Assembly: GCA_943370175.1 (NCBI GenBank)
Contig: CALRPU020000027.1
Span: 12,802-76,801 of the forward strand
Source: Ideonella_A intermedia_A
GTDB lineage: Bacteria; Pseudomonadota; Gammaproteobacteria; Burkholderiales; Burkholderiaceae_C
Length of the DNA: 64,000 bases
Direction: 5' to 3'
Positions 51,504 through 59,453 of this stretch are shown here, in pieces. A model generated the notes under the pieces. That model made no database searches. It had not been told where the DNA came from and saw only the letters and a list, made by a program, of their open reading frames with translations. The position numbers were made by a program, and so were the translations under genes. Within the stretch, counting starts at the first letter, position 1. Each line of letters begins with the position of its first letter.

Positions 51504-52307
51504 ATGAAGCACATCAGCCTGCTGGTCGCCGGCCTGGGGTTGGCCGCCTCGGCCGCCGTGGTCGCGCAGACCAAGTCCGCGGCCGACGGCATCGCGCAAT
51601 ACCGCAAGATGCTGGAAGACGGCAACCCGGCGGAGTTGTTTGAAGCCAAGGGCGAGGACCTTTGGAAGACGCCGCGCGGCCCGAAAAAGGCGACGCTGCT
51701 GGCCTGCGACCTGGGCCTGGGCGCCGGGGTGGTCAAGGGCGCCTGGGTGCAGTTGCCGCGCTACTTTGCCGACACCGGCCGCGTGCAAGACCTGGAGTCG
51801 CGCCTGCTGACCTGCATGGAAACCCTGCAGGGCTTCAACGCCGCCGAGATCGCGAAGACCGGCTTCGACAAGGGCGAACAGGCCACCTTGGCCGCGCTGG
51901 CCGCGTGGATTTCGTCGGAATCGCGCGGCAAGCAAATGGCGCTGCCGCAAGCCCACGCCGAAGAGCGCCGCTTCTACGAGCTGGGCAAGCGGGCCTTCTT
52001 CTTCCGCGGCGGGCCGATGGACTTTTCCTGCGCCAGCTGCCACGGCGAGGAAGGCAAGCGCATCCGCCTGCAGGACCTGCCCAACCTGACCAAGAACCCG
52101 GGCGACGGCATCGGCTTTGCCGCCTGGCCGGCCTACCGCGTGTCCAGCGGCGAGATGTGGAGCATGCAGCGCCGGCTGAACGACTGCTACCGGCAGCAGC
52201 GCTTCCCCTACCCCGGCTTTGGCTCGGACGTGACCATCGCCCTGGGCGTCTACATGGGCGTGAACGCCCGCGGCGCGGAATCGATCGCCCCCGCGCTGAA
52301 GCGCTGA
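51504..52307 (+). CDS. soxA: L-cysteine S-thiosulfotransferase cytochrome subunit SoxA
   Basis: With SoxX it joins thiosulfate to the SoxY cysteine. The 267-aa protein has a signal peptide (LVAGLGLAASAAVVAQ), one heme site CASCHG (176-181) and the active cysteine C228 in DCYRQQRFPYP, which ligates the second heme region as a persulfide. C68 and C104 are where an N-terminal heme would be in two-heme forms; here only a Cys pair remains. The ATG at 51504 with GGAG was chosen over 51462. Confidence 0.95.
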   Translation: MKHISLLVAGLGLAASAAVVAQTKSAADGIAQYRKMLEDGNPAELFEAKGEDLWKTPRGPKKATLLACDLGLGAGVVKGAWVQLPRYFADTGRVQDLESRLLTCMETLQGFNAAEIAKTGFDKGEQATLAALAAWISSESRGKQMALPQAHAEERRFYELGKRAFFFRGGPMDFSCASCHGEEGKRIRLQDLPNLTKNPGDGIGFAAWPAYRVSSGEMWSMQRRLNDCYRQQRFPYPGFGSDVTIALGVYMGVNARGAESIAPALKR

Positions 52308-52326
52308 ACCTGAAGGCAGCACCGCC

Positions 52327-52974
52327 ATGCAACGCACACTCCGACTGGCCGCCGTCACCCTGGTGGCCGTGGCCTCGACGCTGGGCTGCGCCAGCGCACC
52401 GTCACCCGCCGACCTCGACGCCCAGGCCCTGGCCATGATCAAGGCCTCGTTCCGCGACCAGGGCATCGCCAAGCTCGACCGCCTGGACCAGGACTTGGGG
52501 CAACGCGCCTGTTCGGGCGAATCTCAGCCCGGGGAGGCCGTGGCCAAGCAGATCGAGGCCGAGGCCATGGCCACCATCCAGTGGCCACAGGACGGCCAGT
52601 ACCTCGGCGACTGGCGCGCCGGCGAGCGGCTGGCCCAAAACGGCCGCGGCATGACCTGGACCGACGCCAGCAGCGCCACCACCGCCAACGGCGCGCAGTG
52701 CTACAACTGCCACCAGATCGACCAGAAGGAAATCTCCTTCGGCACCATCGGCCCCAGCTTGTGGAACTACGGCAAGCTGCGCGGCGTGAAGGACGTGGCC
52801 GACCCCGCCGCCGCGCCCATCGTTCAATACACCTGGGGCAAGCTGTGGAACAGCAAGGCGTATTCGGCGTGCTCCAACATGCCACGCTTCGGCCACGCCA
52901 AGCTGCTCGACGCCAAGCAGATCCGCGACGTGATGGCCCTGCTGCTGGACCCGGCCTCGCCCGTCAACCAGTGA
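52327..52974 (+). CDS. soxX: Monoheme cytochrome c SoxX
   Basis: The electron-accepting partner of SoxA, 215 aa. It has an N-terminal signal ending near C21 (VASTLGC), which could be a weak lipoprotein box. An N-terminal extension of about 75 residues precedes the cytochrome domain with CYNCHQ and a candidate Met ligand in NMPRFGH. It starts 19 nt after soxA. An intrinsic terminator lies just downstream of its stop. Confidence 0.94.
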   Translation: MQRTLRLAAVTLVAVASTLGCASAPSPADLDAQALAMIKASFRDQGIAKLDRLDQDLGQRACSGESQPGEAVAKQIEAEAMATIQWPQDGQYLGDWRAGERLAQNGRGMTWTDASSATTANGAQCYNCHQIDQKEISFGTIGPSLWNYGKLRGVKDVADPAAAPIVQYTWGKLWNSKAYSACSNMPRFGHAKLLDAKQIRDVMALLLDPASPVNQ

Positions 52975-52992
52975 GGCCCCACCCGCCGACGG

Positions 52993-53016
52993 CGCCCGCC
53001 CCTTGGCGGGCGTTTT
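52993..53016 (+). terminator. Intrinsic terminator between soxX and soxB
   Basis: CGCCCGCC (52993-53000) and GGCGGGCG (53005-53012) form a perfect 8-bp stem around CCTT, followed by TTTT. It stands 18 nt after the soxX stop and 30 nt before soxB. It should end or attenuate transcription of soxCDYZAX before soxB, so soxB either receives read-through or has its own promoter. Confidence 0.8.
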
Positions 53017-53033
53017 CTGCCGCCATCCATCAC

Positions 53034-53047
53034 TGATTACCGAATCA
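53034..53047. promoter_or_regulatory. Inverted repeat over the soxB start codon
   Basis: TGATT-ACCG-AATCA is a perfect 5-bp inverted repeat whose last base is the A of the soxB ATG. Its arms share GATT/AATC with the soxC operator at 47885. The bases before this ATG lack a Shine-Dalgarno match. The repeat may be a second regulator site or a structure that hides the start. Confidence 0.4.
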
Positions 53048-54786
53048 TGAATCTTTCAAAGCGCGAGTTCCTGCAGGTGATGGCGTCGGCCTCGGTGGCC
53101 GGCATGGCGCTGGGACGTCACGCCGACGCCGACGCGGCCACCGCCGAAGCCGGTCTGTACGACCTGGCGCCCTTCGGCAATGTGTCGCTGCTGCACATGA
53201 CCGACTGCCACGCGCAACTCCTGCCCATCTACTTCCGGGAGCCCAGCGTCAACCTGGGCCTGGGCACGATGCAAGGCCAGCTGCCGCACCTGGTGGGCGA
53301 GCACCTGCTGAAGGCGGCCGGCGTGCGCCCCGGCACGGCACTGGCCCACGCCTACAGCGTGGTCGACTTCGAGAAGGCGGCCCGACGCTACGGCCGCGTG
53401 GGCGGCTTCGCGCACCTGGCCACGCTCGTCAAGCGGCTGAAGGGCAGCCGCCCGGGCGCGCTGCTGCTGGACGGTGGCGACACCTGGCAGGGTTCGGCGA
53501 CCTCGCTGTGGACCCAAGCCCAGGACATGGTCGACGCCTGCAAGCTGCTGGGCGTGGACGTGATGACCGGCCACTGGGAGTTCACCTACGGCATGGAGCG
53601 CGTGAAGGAGATCGTCGACAAGGATTTCAAGGGCCGAGTGGACTTCGTGGCGCAGAACGTCAAGACCAACGACTTCGGCGACCCGGTCTTCAACCCGTAC
53701 ACGCTGCGCGAGGTCAACGGCGTGCCGGTGGCCATCATCGGCCAGGCCTTCCCCTACACGCCGATCGCCAACCCGCGCCACCTGGTGGCCGACTGGGCCT
53801 TCGGCATCCAGGACGAGAACCTGCAGAAGATGGTCGACGAGGTGCGTGGCAAAGGCGCGCAGCTGGTGGTGGTGCTGTCGCACAACGGCATGGACGTCGA
53901 CCTGAAGATGGCCAGCCGCGTGCGCGGGGTCGACGCCATCTTTGGCGGCCACACCCACGACGGCGTGCCGGTGGCCGTGCCCGTGAAGAATGCAGGCGGC
54001 ACCACGCTGGTGACCAACGCGGGCAGCAACGGCAAGTTCCTGGGGGTGATGGACTTCGACGTCAAGAGTGGTCGGCTGGCCGACTTCCGCTACCGCCTGC
54101 TGCCGGTGTTTGCCAACCAACTGCGCCCCGATCCCGAGATGCAGGCGCTGATCACCAGGGTGCGCGCCCCCTACGAGGCCCGGCTGGCCGAAAAGCTCGC
54201 GGTGACCGACGGCCTGCTGTATCGGCGCGGCAACTTCAATGGCAGCTGGGACCAGCTGATCTGCGACGCGATGATGGACGTGCAGGGCGCCGACATCGCC
54301 TTTTCACCGGGCTTCCGCTGGGGCACCAGCCTGCTGCCGGGCGATGTCATCACCCGTGAGCTGATGATGGACCAGCTGGCCATCACCTACCCGCACGCCA
54401 CGCTCACCACCCTGACCGGCGAGGCCATCAAGGCGGTGCTGGAAGACGTGGCCGACAACCTCTTCAACCCCGACCCCTACTACCAGCAAGGCGGCGACAT
54501 GGTGCGTGTGGGCGGCCTGACCTACACGATGAACCCGGCGGAAAAGATGGGCTCGCGCATCAGCGACCTGCGCCTGAAGGGCCAACCAATCGACGCCTCG
54601 CGCGGCTACAAGGTGGCCGGCTGGGCGCCGGTGGCCGAGGACGCTGGCCAGCAGCCGGGCGTCCAGCCGATCTGGGCGCACGTGGAAACCTGGCTGAAGT
54701 CACAGGGCGGTCGCGTGAAGGCGCGGCGCATCAACACGCCCACGCTGATCGGGTCGCCCGGCAATCCCGGCATGCTGGCGTCCTGA
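53047..54786 (+). CDS. soxB: Thiosulfohydrolase SoxB
   Basis: A periplasmic dimanganese enzyme that hydrolyses sulfate from SoxY-bound thiosulfonate. The 579-aa protein has a leader (LSKREFLQVMASASVAGMALG), a metallophosphoesterase domain with HMTDCHAQLLP, LLDGGDTWQGS, GHWEFTYG, LSHNGMDVD and GGHTHDGVP, and a 5'-nucleotidase C-terminal domain. Length and motifs are normal. The ATG has no good ribosome site, and a terminator and a palindrome lie just upstream, so its expression may be controlled apart from soxCDYZAX. Confidence 0.95.
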   Translation: MNLSKREFLQVMASASVAGMALGRHADADAATAEAGLYDLAPFGNVSLLHMTDCHAQLLPIYFREPSVNLGLGTMQGQLPHLVGEHLLKAAGVRPGTALAHAYSVVDFEKAARRYGRVGGFAHLATLVKRLKGSRPGALLLDGGDTWQGSATSLWTQAQDMVDACKLLGVDVMTGHWEFTYGMERVKEIVDKDFKGRVDFVAQNVKTNDFGDPVFNPYTLREVNGVPVAIIGQAFPYTPIANPRHLVADWAFGIQDENLQKMVDEVRGKGAQLVVVLSHNGMDVDLKMASRVRGVDAIFGGHTHDGVPVAVPVKNAGGTTLVTNAGSNGKFLGVMDFDVKSGRLADFRYRLLPVFANQLRPDPEMQALITRVRAPYEARLAEKLAVTDGLLYRRGNFNGSWDQLICDAMMDVQGADIAFSPGFRWGTSLLPGDVITRELMMDQLAITYPHATLTTLTGEAIKAVLEDVADNLFNPDPYYQQGGDMVRVGGLTYTMNPAEKMGSRISDLRLKGQPIDASRGYKVAGWAPVAEDAGQQPGVQPIWAHVETWLKSQGGRVKARRINTPTLIGSPGNPGMLAS

Positions 54787-54821
54787 CGGGCCGCGCTGCC
54801 CCCACCCTACGGAGCATCCGA

Positions 54822-55235
54822 ATGAAGATCCAGTCCTTGCTGGCCGGCCTGAGCCTGGCCCTGATCGCGGGCGTGGCCCTGGCCCAGGACAAGGTGGTCT
54901 ACCACGTCGACAACGCCGCGGCCCAGGGCCTCAAAGGCCTGCGCAACCTGCGCAACCACCTGGACACCGACCCGGCCGCCAAGATCACGGTGGTCACCCA
55001 CGCCGAAGGCGTCGACCTGCTGATGGAAGGCGCCAAGGCGGGCAACGGCACCGAGTACGCGCCGCTGGTGTCGGCGCTGAAGGCGCGCGGCGTCGGCTTC
55101 GAGGTGTGCGAGATCACGCTGAAGAACCGCGGCCTGAGCAAGGAGCAGTTCATCCAGGAGGCCGACTTCACGCCCTCGGGCGTGGTGCGCCTCGCCCGGC
55201 TGCAAAGCCAGGGCCACGCCTACATCAAGCCCTGA
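54822..55235 (+). CDS. DsrE-like exported protein
   Basis: A 137-aa protein with a signal peptide (LLAGLSLALIAGVALAQ), then a DsrE/DsrF-type alpha/beta fold (VVYHVDNAAAQGLKGLRNLRNHLD, ITVVTHAEGVDLLMEGAK). A single mature cysteine in GFEVCEIT occupies the position where DsrE proteins carry the sulfur-binding Cys. It may trap or relay sulfane sulfur for Sox in the periplasm. It is 36 nt after soxB and common in beta-proteobacterial sox clusters, without a proven role. Confidence 0.85.
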   Translation: MKIQSLLAGLSLALIAGVALAQDKVVYHVDNAAAQGLKGLRNLRNHLDTDPAAKITVVTHAEGVDLLMEGAKAGNGTEYAPLVSALKARGVGFEVCEITLKNRGLSKEQFIQEADFTPSGVVRLARLQSQGHAYIKP

Positions 55236-55241
55236 CGCGGC

Positions 55242-56234
55242 GTGGCCCATCAACGCCGCGGGGGGCGGGCGCTGTCGCGGCTGCGGTGGCAGTGGCCGGG
55301 CGCCATCGCGGCGGCCATGGCCATGGCCACGTCCATGGCCCTCGCGGCGCAGCCCCTGGCGCTGCAGCGGGTCACCGACACGGTGTGGTTCGTGCAGGGC
55401 GAGGCGGCGCTGGGCACGCCGGCCAATCGCAACTTCATCTCCAACGCCGGCTTCGTGGTCACGCCGAAAGGCGTGGTGGTGGTCGATGCGCTGGGGTCGC
55501 CGGCCCTGGCCGAGGACCTGATCGCCGCCATCCGCAGCGTCACCGCGCAGCCCATCCGCCACGTCATCGTCACGCACTACCACGCGGACCACATCTACGG
55601 CCTTCAGGCCTTCCAGGCGGTGGGCGCCGAGGTGATCGCCCAGCGCGCCGGCCAGGATTACCTGCAGGGCGACGCCGCTCGGCTGCGCCTGGACGCCAGC
55701 CGGCAGGACCTGACGCCCTGGGTCGATGCGAACACGCGGCTGGTGGGGGCCGACCGCTGGATTCAAGAGGACACCGTGCTGGAACTGGGCGGCGAGCGCT
55801 TTCACCTGCAACGGGTCGGGCCGTCGCACACGCCGGAGGACCTGGTGGTGCACGTGGAGGGGGCCGGGGTGCTGTTCGCGGGCGACCTCGTGTTCCGCGG
55901 GCGCATCCCCTTCGTCGGGCAGGCCGACAGCCGGCAGTGGATCGCCGCGCTGGGCCGCTTGATCGCCCTGCGGCCCCGCGTGGTGGTGCCCGGCCACGGG
56001 CCGCTGTCCACCGACCCCTTGGCCGACCTGCAGCTCACCCGCGACTACCTGCGCCACCTGCGCCGCACCATGGCCGAGGCCGCCGCGCGGCTGGACCCGT
56101 TCGACGAGGCCTACGCGCGGGCCGACTGGTCGCGCTTTGCGCACCTGCCGCTGTTCCGCGCGGCCAACCGCATGAACGCCTACAACACCTACCTGCTGCT
56201 GGAGCAGCAAGGCCTCGGGGACGACCCGCCATGA
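55242..56234 (+). CDS. Exported metallo-beta-lactamase-fold protein (SoxH-like)
   Basis: A 330-aa periplasmic hydrolase-fold protein starting at GTG 55242, 6 nt after the dsrE-type gene. After a signal peptide (AIAAAMAMATSMALA) it has the metal motif THYHADH, a later His in VGPSHTPEDL, the Asp in FAGDLVF and a His in VPGHGPL, so a two-metal site is intact. Its substrate is unknown; the sox context suggests a thiol ester or thiosulfonate. Its stop overlaps soxR by 4 nt. Confidence 0.82.
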   Translation: MAHQRRGGRALSRLRWQWPGAIAAAMAMATSMALAAQPLALQRVTDTVWFVQGEAALGTPANRNFISNAGFVVTPKGVVVVDALGSPALAEDLIAAIRSVTAQPIRHVIVTHYHADHIYGLQAFQAVGAEVIAQRAGQDYLQGDAARLRLDASRQDLTPWVDANTRLVGADRWIQEDTVLELGGERFHLQRVGPSHTPEDLVVHVEGAGVLFAGDLVFRGRIPFVGQADSRQWIAALGRLIALRPRVVVPGHGPLSTDPLADLQLTRDYLRHLRRTMAEAAARLDPFDEAYARADWSRFAHLPLFRAANRMNAYNTYLLLEQQGLGDDPP

Positions 56235-56569
56235 GCCGAGACCACGACGACGAGGCCCGCGTCTTTGAGTCGGCGGCCGAGTTGTTCAGCCTGCTGTCGA
56301 CGCCAGTGCGCCTGAAGATCATCAGCGCCGTGTGCGGCGGCGAGCGCAACGTGAGCGAGCTGCTGGCGCTGATCAACACCACGCAACCCAACATGTCTCA
56401 GCACCTCGCCACGCTGTACCGCGCCGGCGTGCTGGGCAAGCGGCGCGATGGCGCGCAGGTGTACTACCGGCTGCAGAACGAGCGCGTGGCGGTGCTGTGC
56501 CGCTCGGTGTGCACACAGGTGGCCGCGGACCTGGGCACCGAGGACCCGCCGCGGGGCGACCTGCACTGA
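56231..56569 (+). CDS. soxR: ArsR family repressor of sox genes, SoxR
   Basis: A 112-aa winged-helix repressor (FESAAELFSLLSTPVRLKIISAVC, NVSELLALINTTQPNMSQHLATLYRAGVL). Cysteines C35 (after helix 2) and C90/C94 (last helix) lie roughly where SqrR and BigR carry the pair that forms a polysulfide bridge and releases DNA. It is translationally coupled to the preceding gene. Candidate targets are the repeats at 47885 and 53034. This is not the MerR-type SoxR of redox stress. Confidence 0.87.
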   Translation: MSRDHDDEARVFESAAELFSLLSTPVRLKIISAVCGGERNVSELLALINTTQPNMSQHLATLYRAGVLGKRRDGAQVYYRLQNERVAVLCRSVCTQVAADLGTEDPPRGDLH

Positions 56570-56648
56570 GCGCGGCGTCGCCGGGCAGGCGCGCTCAGCG
56601 CCGCGCCGCCAGGCCGGGGCACCGGGGGGGCCGCCTGCGGCATGCCCG

Positions 56649-58037
56649 TCAGGCCAGGCCCAGGCCCTTCAGGCGCCGGTACAAGGTGCGCTCGCTCAGG
56701 CCGGCCTGGCGGGCCAGGTCCTTGCGGGTGCCGGTGGCGGTGAGCGCAAGGGTGCGCAGCTCGCCATCGGTGAGCTTGGTGTGCGGGGGCATTGACGTTG
56801 CCGCATCGGCGGCGCCGGCCGCCGATCGCGGGCCCACACCCACCGTCAACGATGGAGGCAGGTGGTCGACCCGCACCACACCGTCGTCGGCGAACAGCCG
56901 CGCGCGGTCCAGCACATTGCGCAGCTCGCGGATGTTGCCGGGCCAGTCGTGCGCCAGCAGGCGGGCCATGGCGGCGGCCTCCACCACCACCCGGTGCTTG
57001 GTCGACCCGCTGCGCTGGAGGAACGACTCCACCAGCAAGGGAAGGTCGTCGCGCCGCTCGCGCAGCGGCGGCAGGTGGATCGGGAAGGCGCTGATGCGGT
57101 AGTACAGGTCCTGCCGGAAGCGGCCGTCGTCAACCCATTTCGCCAGCGGCTGGTGGGTGGCCGCCACCAGCCGGAAGTCGGCCTGCTGAGACTCGACGGC
57201 GCCCACCCGCCGAAAGCTGCCCGACTCGATCAGGCGCAGCAGCTTGACCTGCATGGACAAGGGCACGTCGCCCATCTCGTCGAGGAACAGCGTGCCGCCT
57301 TTGGCAGTTTCCACCAGCCCGGGCTTGCGCACCGCGGCCCCGGTGAAGGCGCCCTTCTCGTAGCCGAACAGCTCGCTTTCGAACAGGGTCTCCGTCAGAC
57401 CCGAGCAATCGACCACGACGAAAGGGCCGCTGGCGCGCGGGCTGGCCTCGTGCACGGCGCGGGCGAAGAGTTCCTTGCCCGTGCCGGACTCGCCCAGCAG
57501 CAGCACCGGCAGCACCGATGGCGCCACCCGCTGCACGGCCGACAGCGCCTCGTTGAACGCCGACGAGCGGCCCACCAGGCCCTCGCCGCTGGGCCGCGCG
57601 GACGCGCTGCGCACCGTGCTCAGGCGCTCCACATAGGCCACCACCTCGCGCCGGGCGTCGAGGATGGGCCGCAGTTCCACGTCCACGTGCTCCGGCCCGC
57701 GGGGCGTGTGGTGGATGTGCAGGACCCGGTCCGGCCCCTTCATCTCGAAGGCCCGCTTCATCGGGCAGTGTTCGCCCGACTGGTCGCACGGCGCGTCGTA
57801 GTGGTGGGACACGCGGTAGCACTTGTGGCCGAGGTAGGGCTTGTCGACGGTACCGAACAGACGTTGGTAGGCCAGGTTGGCGGCCAGGATGTTGTAGTCC
57901 GGATCCAGCACGATCATCGGCTGGGCCTCGTGTTCGAGGAACGAGACCAACGCCTGCACCTGCGCGGCCACCGCCGTGTTGGCCGCCTCGAGCGGGTCGG
58001 ATGGTGCGGGCGAGGGCGCGACAGGCGGCTTGGTCAT
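56649..58037 (-). CDS. fisR: Sigma54-dependent activator FisR, persulfide-responsive
   Basis: A 462-aa enhancer-binding protein. The N-terminal PAS-like sensor (about 25-135) has three cysteines, C73, C84 and C91, spaced 11 and 7, the same spacing as the polysulfide-sensing C53/C64/C71 reported for Cupriavidus FisR. The AAA+ domain has GESGTGKE, the sigma54-contact loop GAFTGA and GGTLFLDEMGD. A Fis helix-turn-helix closes the protein (DLARQAGLSERTLYRRLKGLGL). It diverges from the sulfide operon and should switch on the -24/-12 promoter at 58200. ATG 58037 was chosen; 58097 is an alternative. Confidence 0.9.
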   Translation of the reverse strand: MTKPPVAPSPAPSDPLEAANTAVAAQVQALVSFLEHEAQPMIVLDPDYNILAANLAYQRLFGTVDKPYLGHKCYRVSHHYDAPCDQSGEHCPMKRAFEMKGPDRVLHIHHTPRGPEHVDVELRPILDARREVVAYVERLSTVRSASARPSGEGLVGRSSAFNEALSAVQRVAPSVLPVLLLGESGTGKELFARAVHEASPRASGPFVVVDCSGLTETLFESELFGYEKGAFTGAAVRKPGLVETAKGGTLFLDEMGDVPLSMQVKLLRLIESGSFRRVGAVESQQADFRLVAATHQPLAKWVDDGRFRQDLYYRISAFPIHLPPLRERRDDLPLLVESFLQRSGSTKHRVVVEAAAMARLLAHDWPGNIRELRNVLDRARLFADDGVVRVDHLPPSLTVGVGPRSAAGAADAATSMPPHTKLTDGELRTLALTATGTRKDLARQAGLSERTLYRRLKGLGLA

Positions 58038-58199
58038 GGCGCCGATGCTGCCAACACTGCCAACTGGCGTCAATGCGCTGCCACGCCCTGCTGCCATGGC
58101 AGTGCCGCGGCACGCAGCCCGGTATCCGAGTCGTGGACAAAATCCGAAAAACATCGATAAATCAACGTCTTAAATCCATGTCTTGGTGTCCGCATGCGA

Positions 58200-58215
58200 T
58201 GGCATGCCTCTTGAT
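58200..58215 (+). promoter_or_regulatory. Sigma54 (-24/-12) promoter of the sulfide operon
   Basis: TGGCATG-CCTC-TTGAT fits the sigma54 consensus TGGCACG-N4-TTGCW in spacing and in the GG and TTG elements, with A in place of C in the -12 GC pair. It is 68 nt upstream of the first gene and faces away from fisR. An AT-rich stretch at 58137-58175 upstream is a likely activator region. Confidence 0.7.
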
Positions 58216-58282
58216 ATGTGAAGGCTGTGGCGCCCCTCAACGCTGCCAAGCCATCCACCCAAGCACTCACTGGAGATCACAC

Positions 58283-58474
58283 ATGAAGACGAACGAAGGA
58301 CGCCTCGACCGCGCGGTGCGCGTGGTGGCCGGCCTCTTGCTCATCGGCCTGGCCGTCGGCGGCCAGATCGGTGCCTGGGGCTACGTGGGCGTCGTGCCCG
58401 TGCTGACCGGCGCCATTGGTTGGTGCCCGCTGTACACGGTGCTGGGCATCAACACCTGCCGCACCCGCCCATGA
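58283..58474 (+). CDS. DUF2892 small membrane protein (YgaP-type)
   Basis: A 63-aa inner-membrane protein with two hydrophobic segments (VRVVAGLLLIGLAVGG, YVGVVPVLTGAIGWCPLYTVLG). The family ending C-P-L-Y-T-x-L-G-x-N-T-C has two conserved cysteines. DUF2892 is the membrane part of YgaP rhodaneses and often accompanies persulfide genes; a role in sulfur passage is inferred only. GGAG precedes the ATG, and the stop overlaps the next gene by 4 nt. Confidence 0.88.
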   Translation: MKTNEGRLDRAVRVVAGLLLIGLAVGGQIGAWGYVGVVPVLTGAIGWCPLYTVLGINTCRTRP

Positions 58475-59412
58475 ACGCGCTGCAACCCACCCCCACCCAG
58501 GGTCCGGCCATCAGCCCACCCGGCACCCTGCATGTCGAAGGCTTTTTCGACGCCGCCACCTGGACCATCAGTCACATCGTGCTTGACACGGCCACCCGGC
58601 ACTGCGCGATCGTCGACAGCGTGCTCGACTACGACCCGAAGTCAGGCCGCACCGCCCACGACAGCGCCGACCGGCTGATCGCCCGCGTGCGCGAACTGGG
58701 CGCCACGGTGCAGTGGATCCTGGAAACCCATGTGCACGCCGACCACCTGTCTGCAGCGCCCTACCTGAAGGCAGCGTTGGGCGGGCAGACGGGCATCGGC
58801 CAGCAAATCACCGCGGTGCAGAAGGTGTTCGGCAGCCTGTTCAATGCCGGCAGCGGCTTCGCGCGCGACGGTCGGCAGTTCGATCACCTGTTCGCCGACG
58901 GTGACACCTTTGCCATCGGCACGCTACTGGCCCGCGCGCTGCACACCCCGGGCCACACACCCGCATGCATGACCTACGTCGTGAGCGCGCCTGGCGGCAA
59001 CCCCGACGGCAGCGACAGCGCCGCCTTCGTCGGCGACACGCTGTTCATGCCCGACCACGGCACGGCACGCTGCGACTTCCCCGGTGGCGACGCGCGCACC
59101 CTCTTCCGATCGATCAACAAGGTCCTGAGCCTGCCGTCTCAGACCCGCCTGTTCATGTGCCACGACTATCAGCCCGGCGGGCGCGAGGTGCAGTTCGTCA
59201 GCACCGTGGCCGAGGAGCGGCAGAACAACATCCACGTGCGCAACGGCATCAGCGAAGAAGCGTTCGTGGCCCTTCGCCATGCGCGCGACGCCCAGCTCGC
59301 CATGCCGACGTTGATCCTGCCGTCGGTGCAGGTGAACATGCGCGCCGGCGAGCTGCCCGAGCCGGAGTCCAACGGCATGCGCTACATCAAGATTCCCCTG
59401 AACGCCGTCTAG
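58471..59412 (+). CDS. pdo: Persulfide dioxygenase (ETHE1-like)
   Basis: It oxidises glutathione persulfide to sulfite with oxygen and one iron. The 313-aa protein is a metallo-beta-lactamase fold with THVHADH (86-92), HTPGHTPAC, the Asp in FVGDTLF and the His in MCHDYQPGGR, where the last motif is typical of the PDO group. The iron ligands are all present. It is coupled to the DUF2892 gene and followed after 41 nt by the SQR fusion, its supplier of persulfide. Confidence 0.92.
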   Translation: MNALQPTPTQGPAISPPGTLHVEGFFDAATWTISHIVLDTATRHCAIVDSVLDYDPKSGRTAHDSADRLIARVRELGATVQWILETHVHADHLSAAPYLKAALGGQTGIGQQITAVQKVFGSLFNAGSGFARDGRQFDHLFADGDTFAIGTLLARALHTPGHTPACMTYVVSAPGGNPDGSDSAAFVGDTLFMPDHGTARCDFPGGDARTLFRSINKVLSLPSQTRLFMCHDYQPGGREVQFVSTVAEERQNNIHVRNGISEEAFVALRHARDAQLAMPTLILPSVQVNMRAGELPEPESNGMRYIKIPLNAV

Positions 59413-59453
59413 AGCGCCGCAGGCTTCATGGATTGACCCGGAGACCAGCCCCC

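Noticed and set aside
51504..52307. SoxA as a damaged diheme protein
   Set aside because: One-heme SoxA forms with a Cys pair in place of the first heme site are normal; the catalytic Cys and heme site are intact.
56570..56648. Terminator between the convergent soxR and fisR genes
   Set aside because: The sequence is GC-rich with partial stems, but no clean hairpin with a T run could be drawn.
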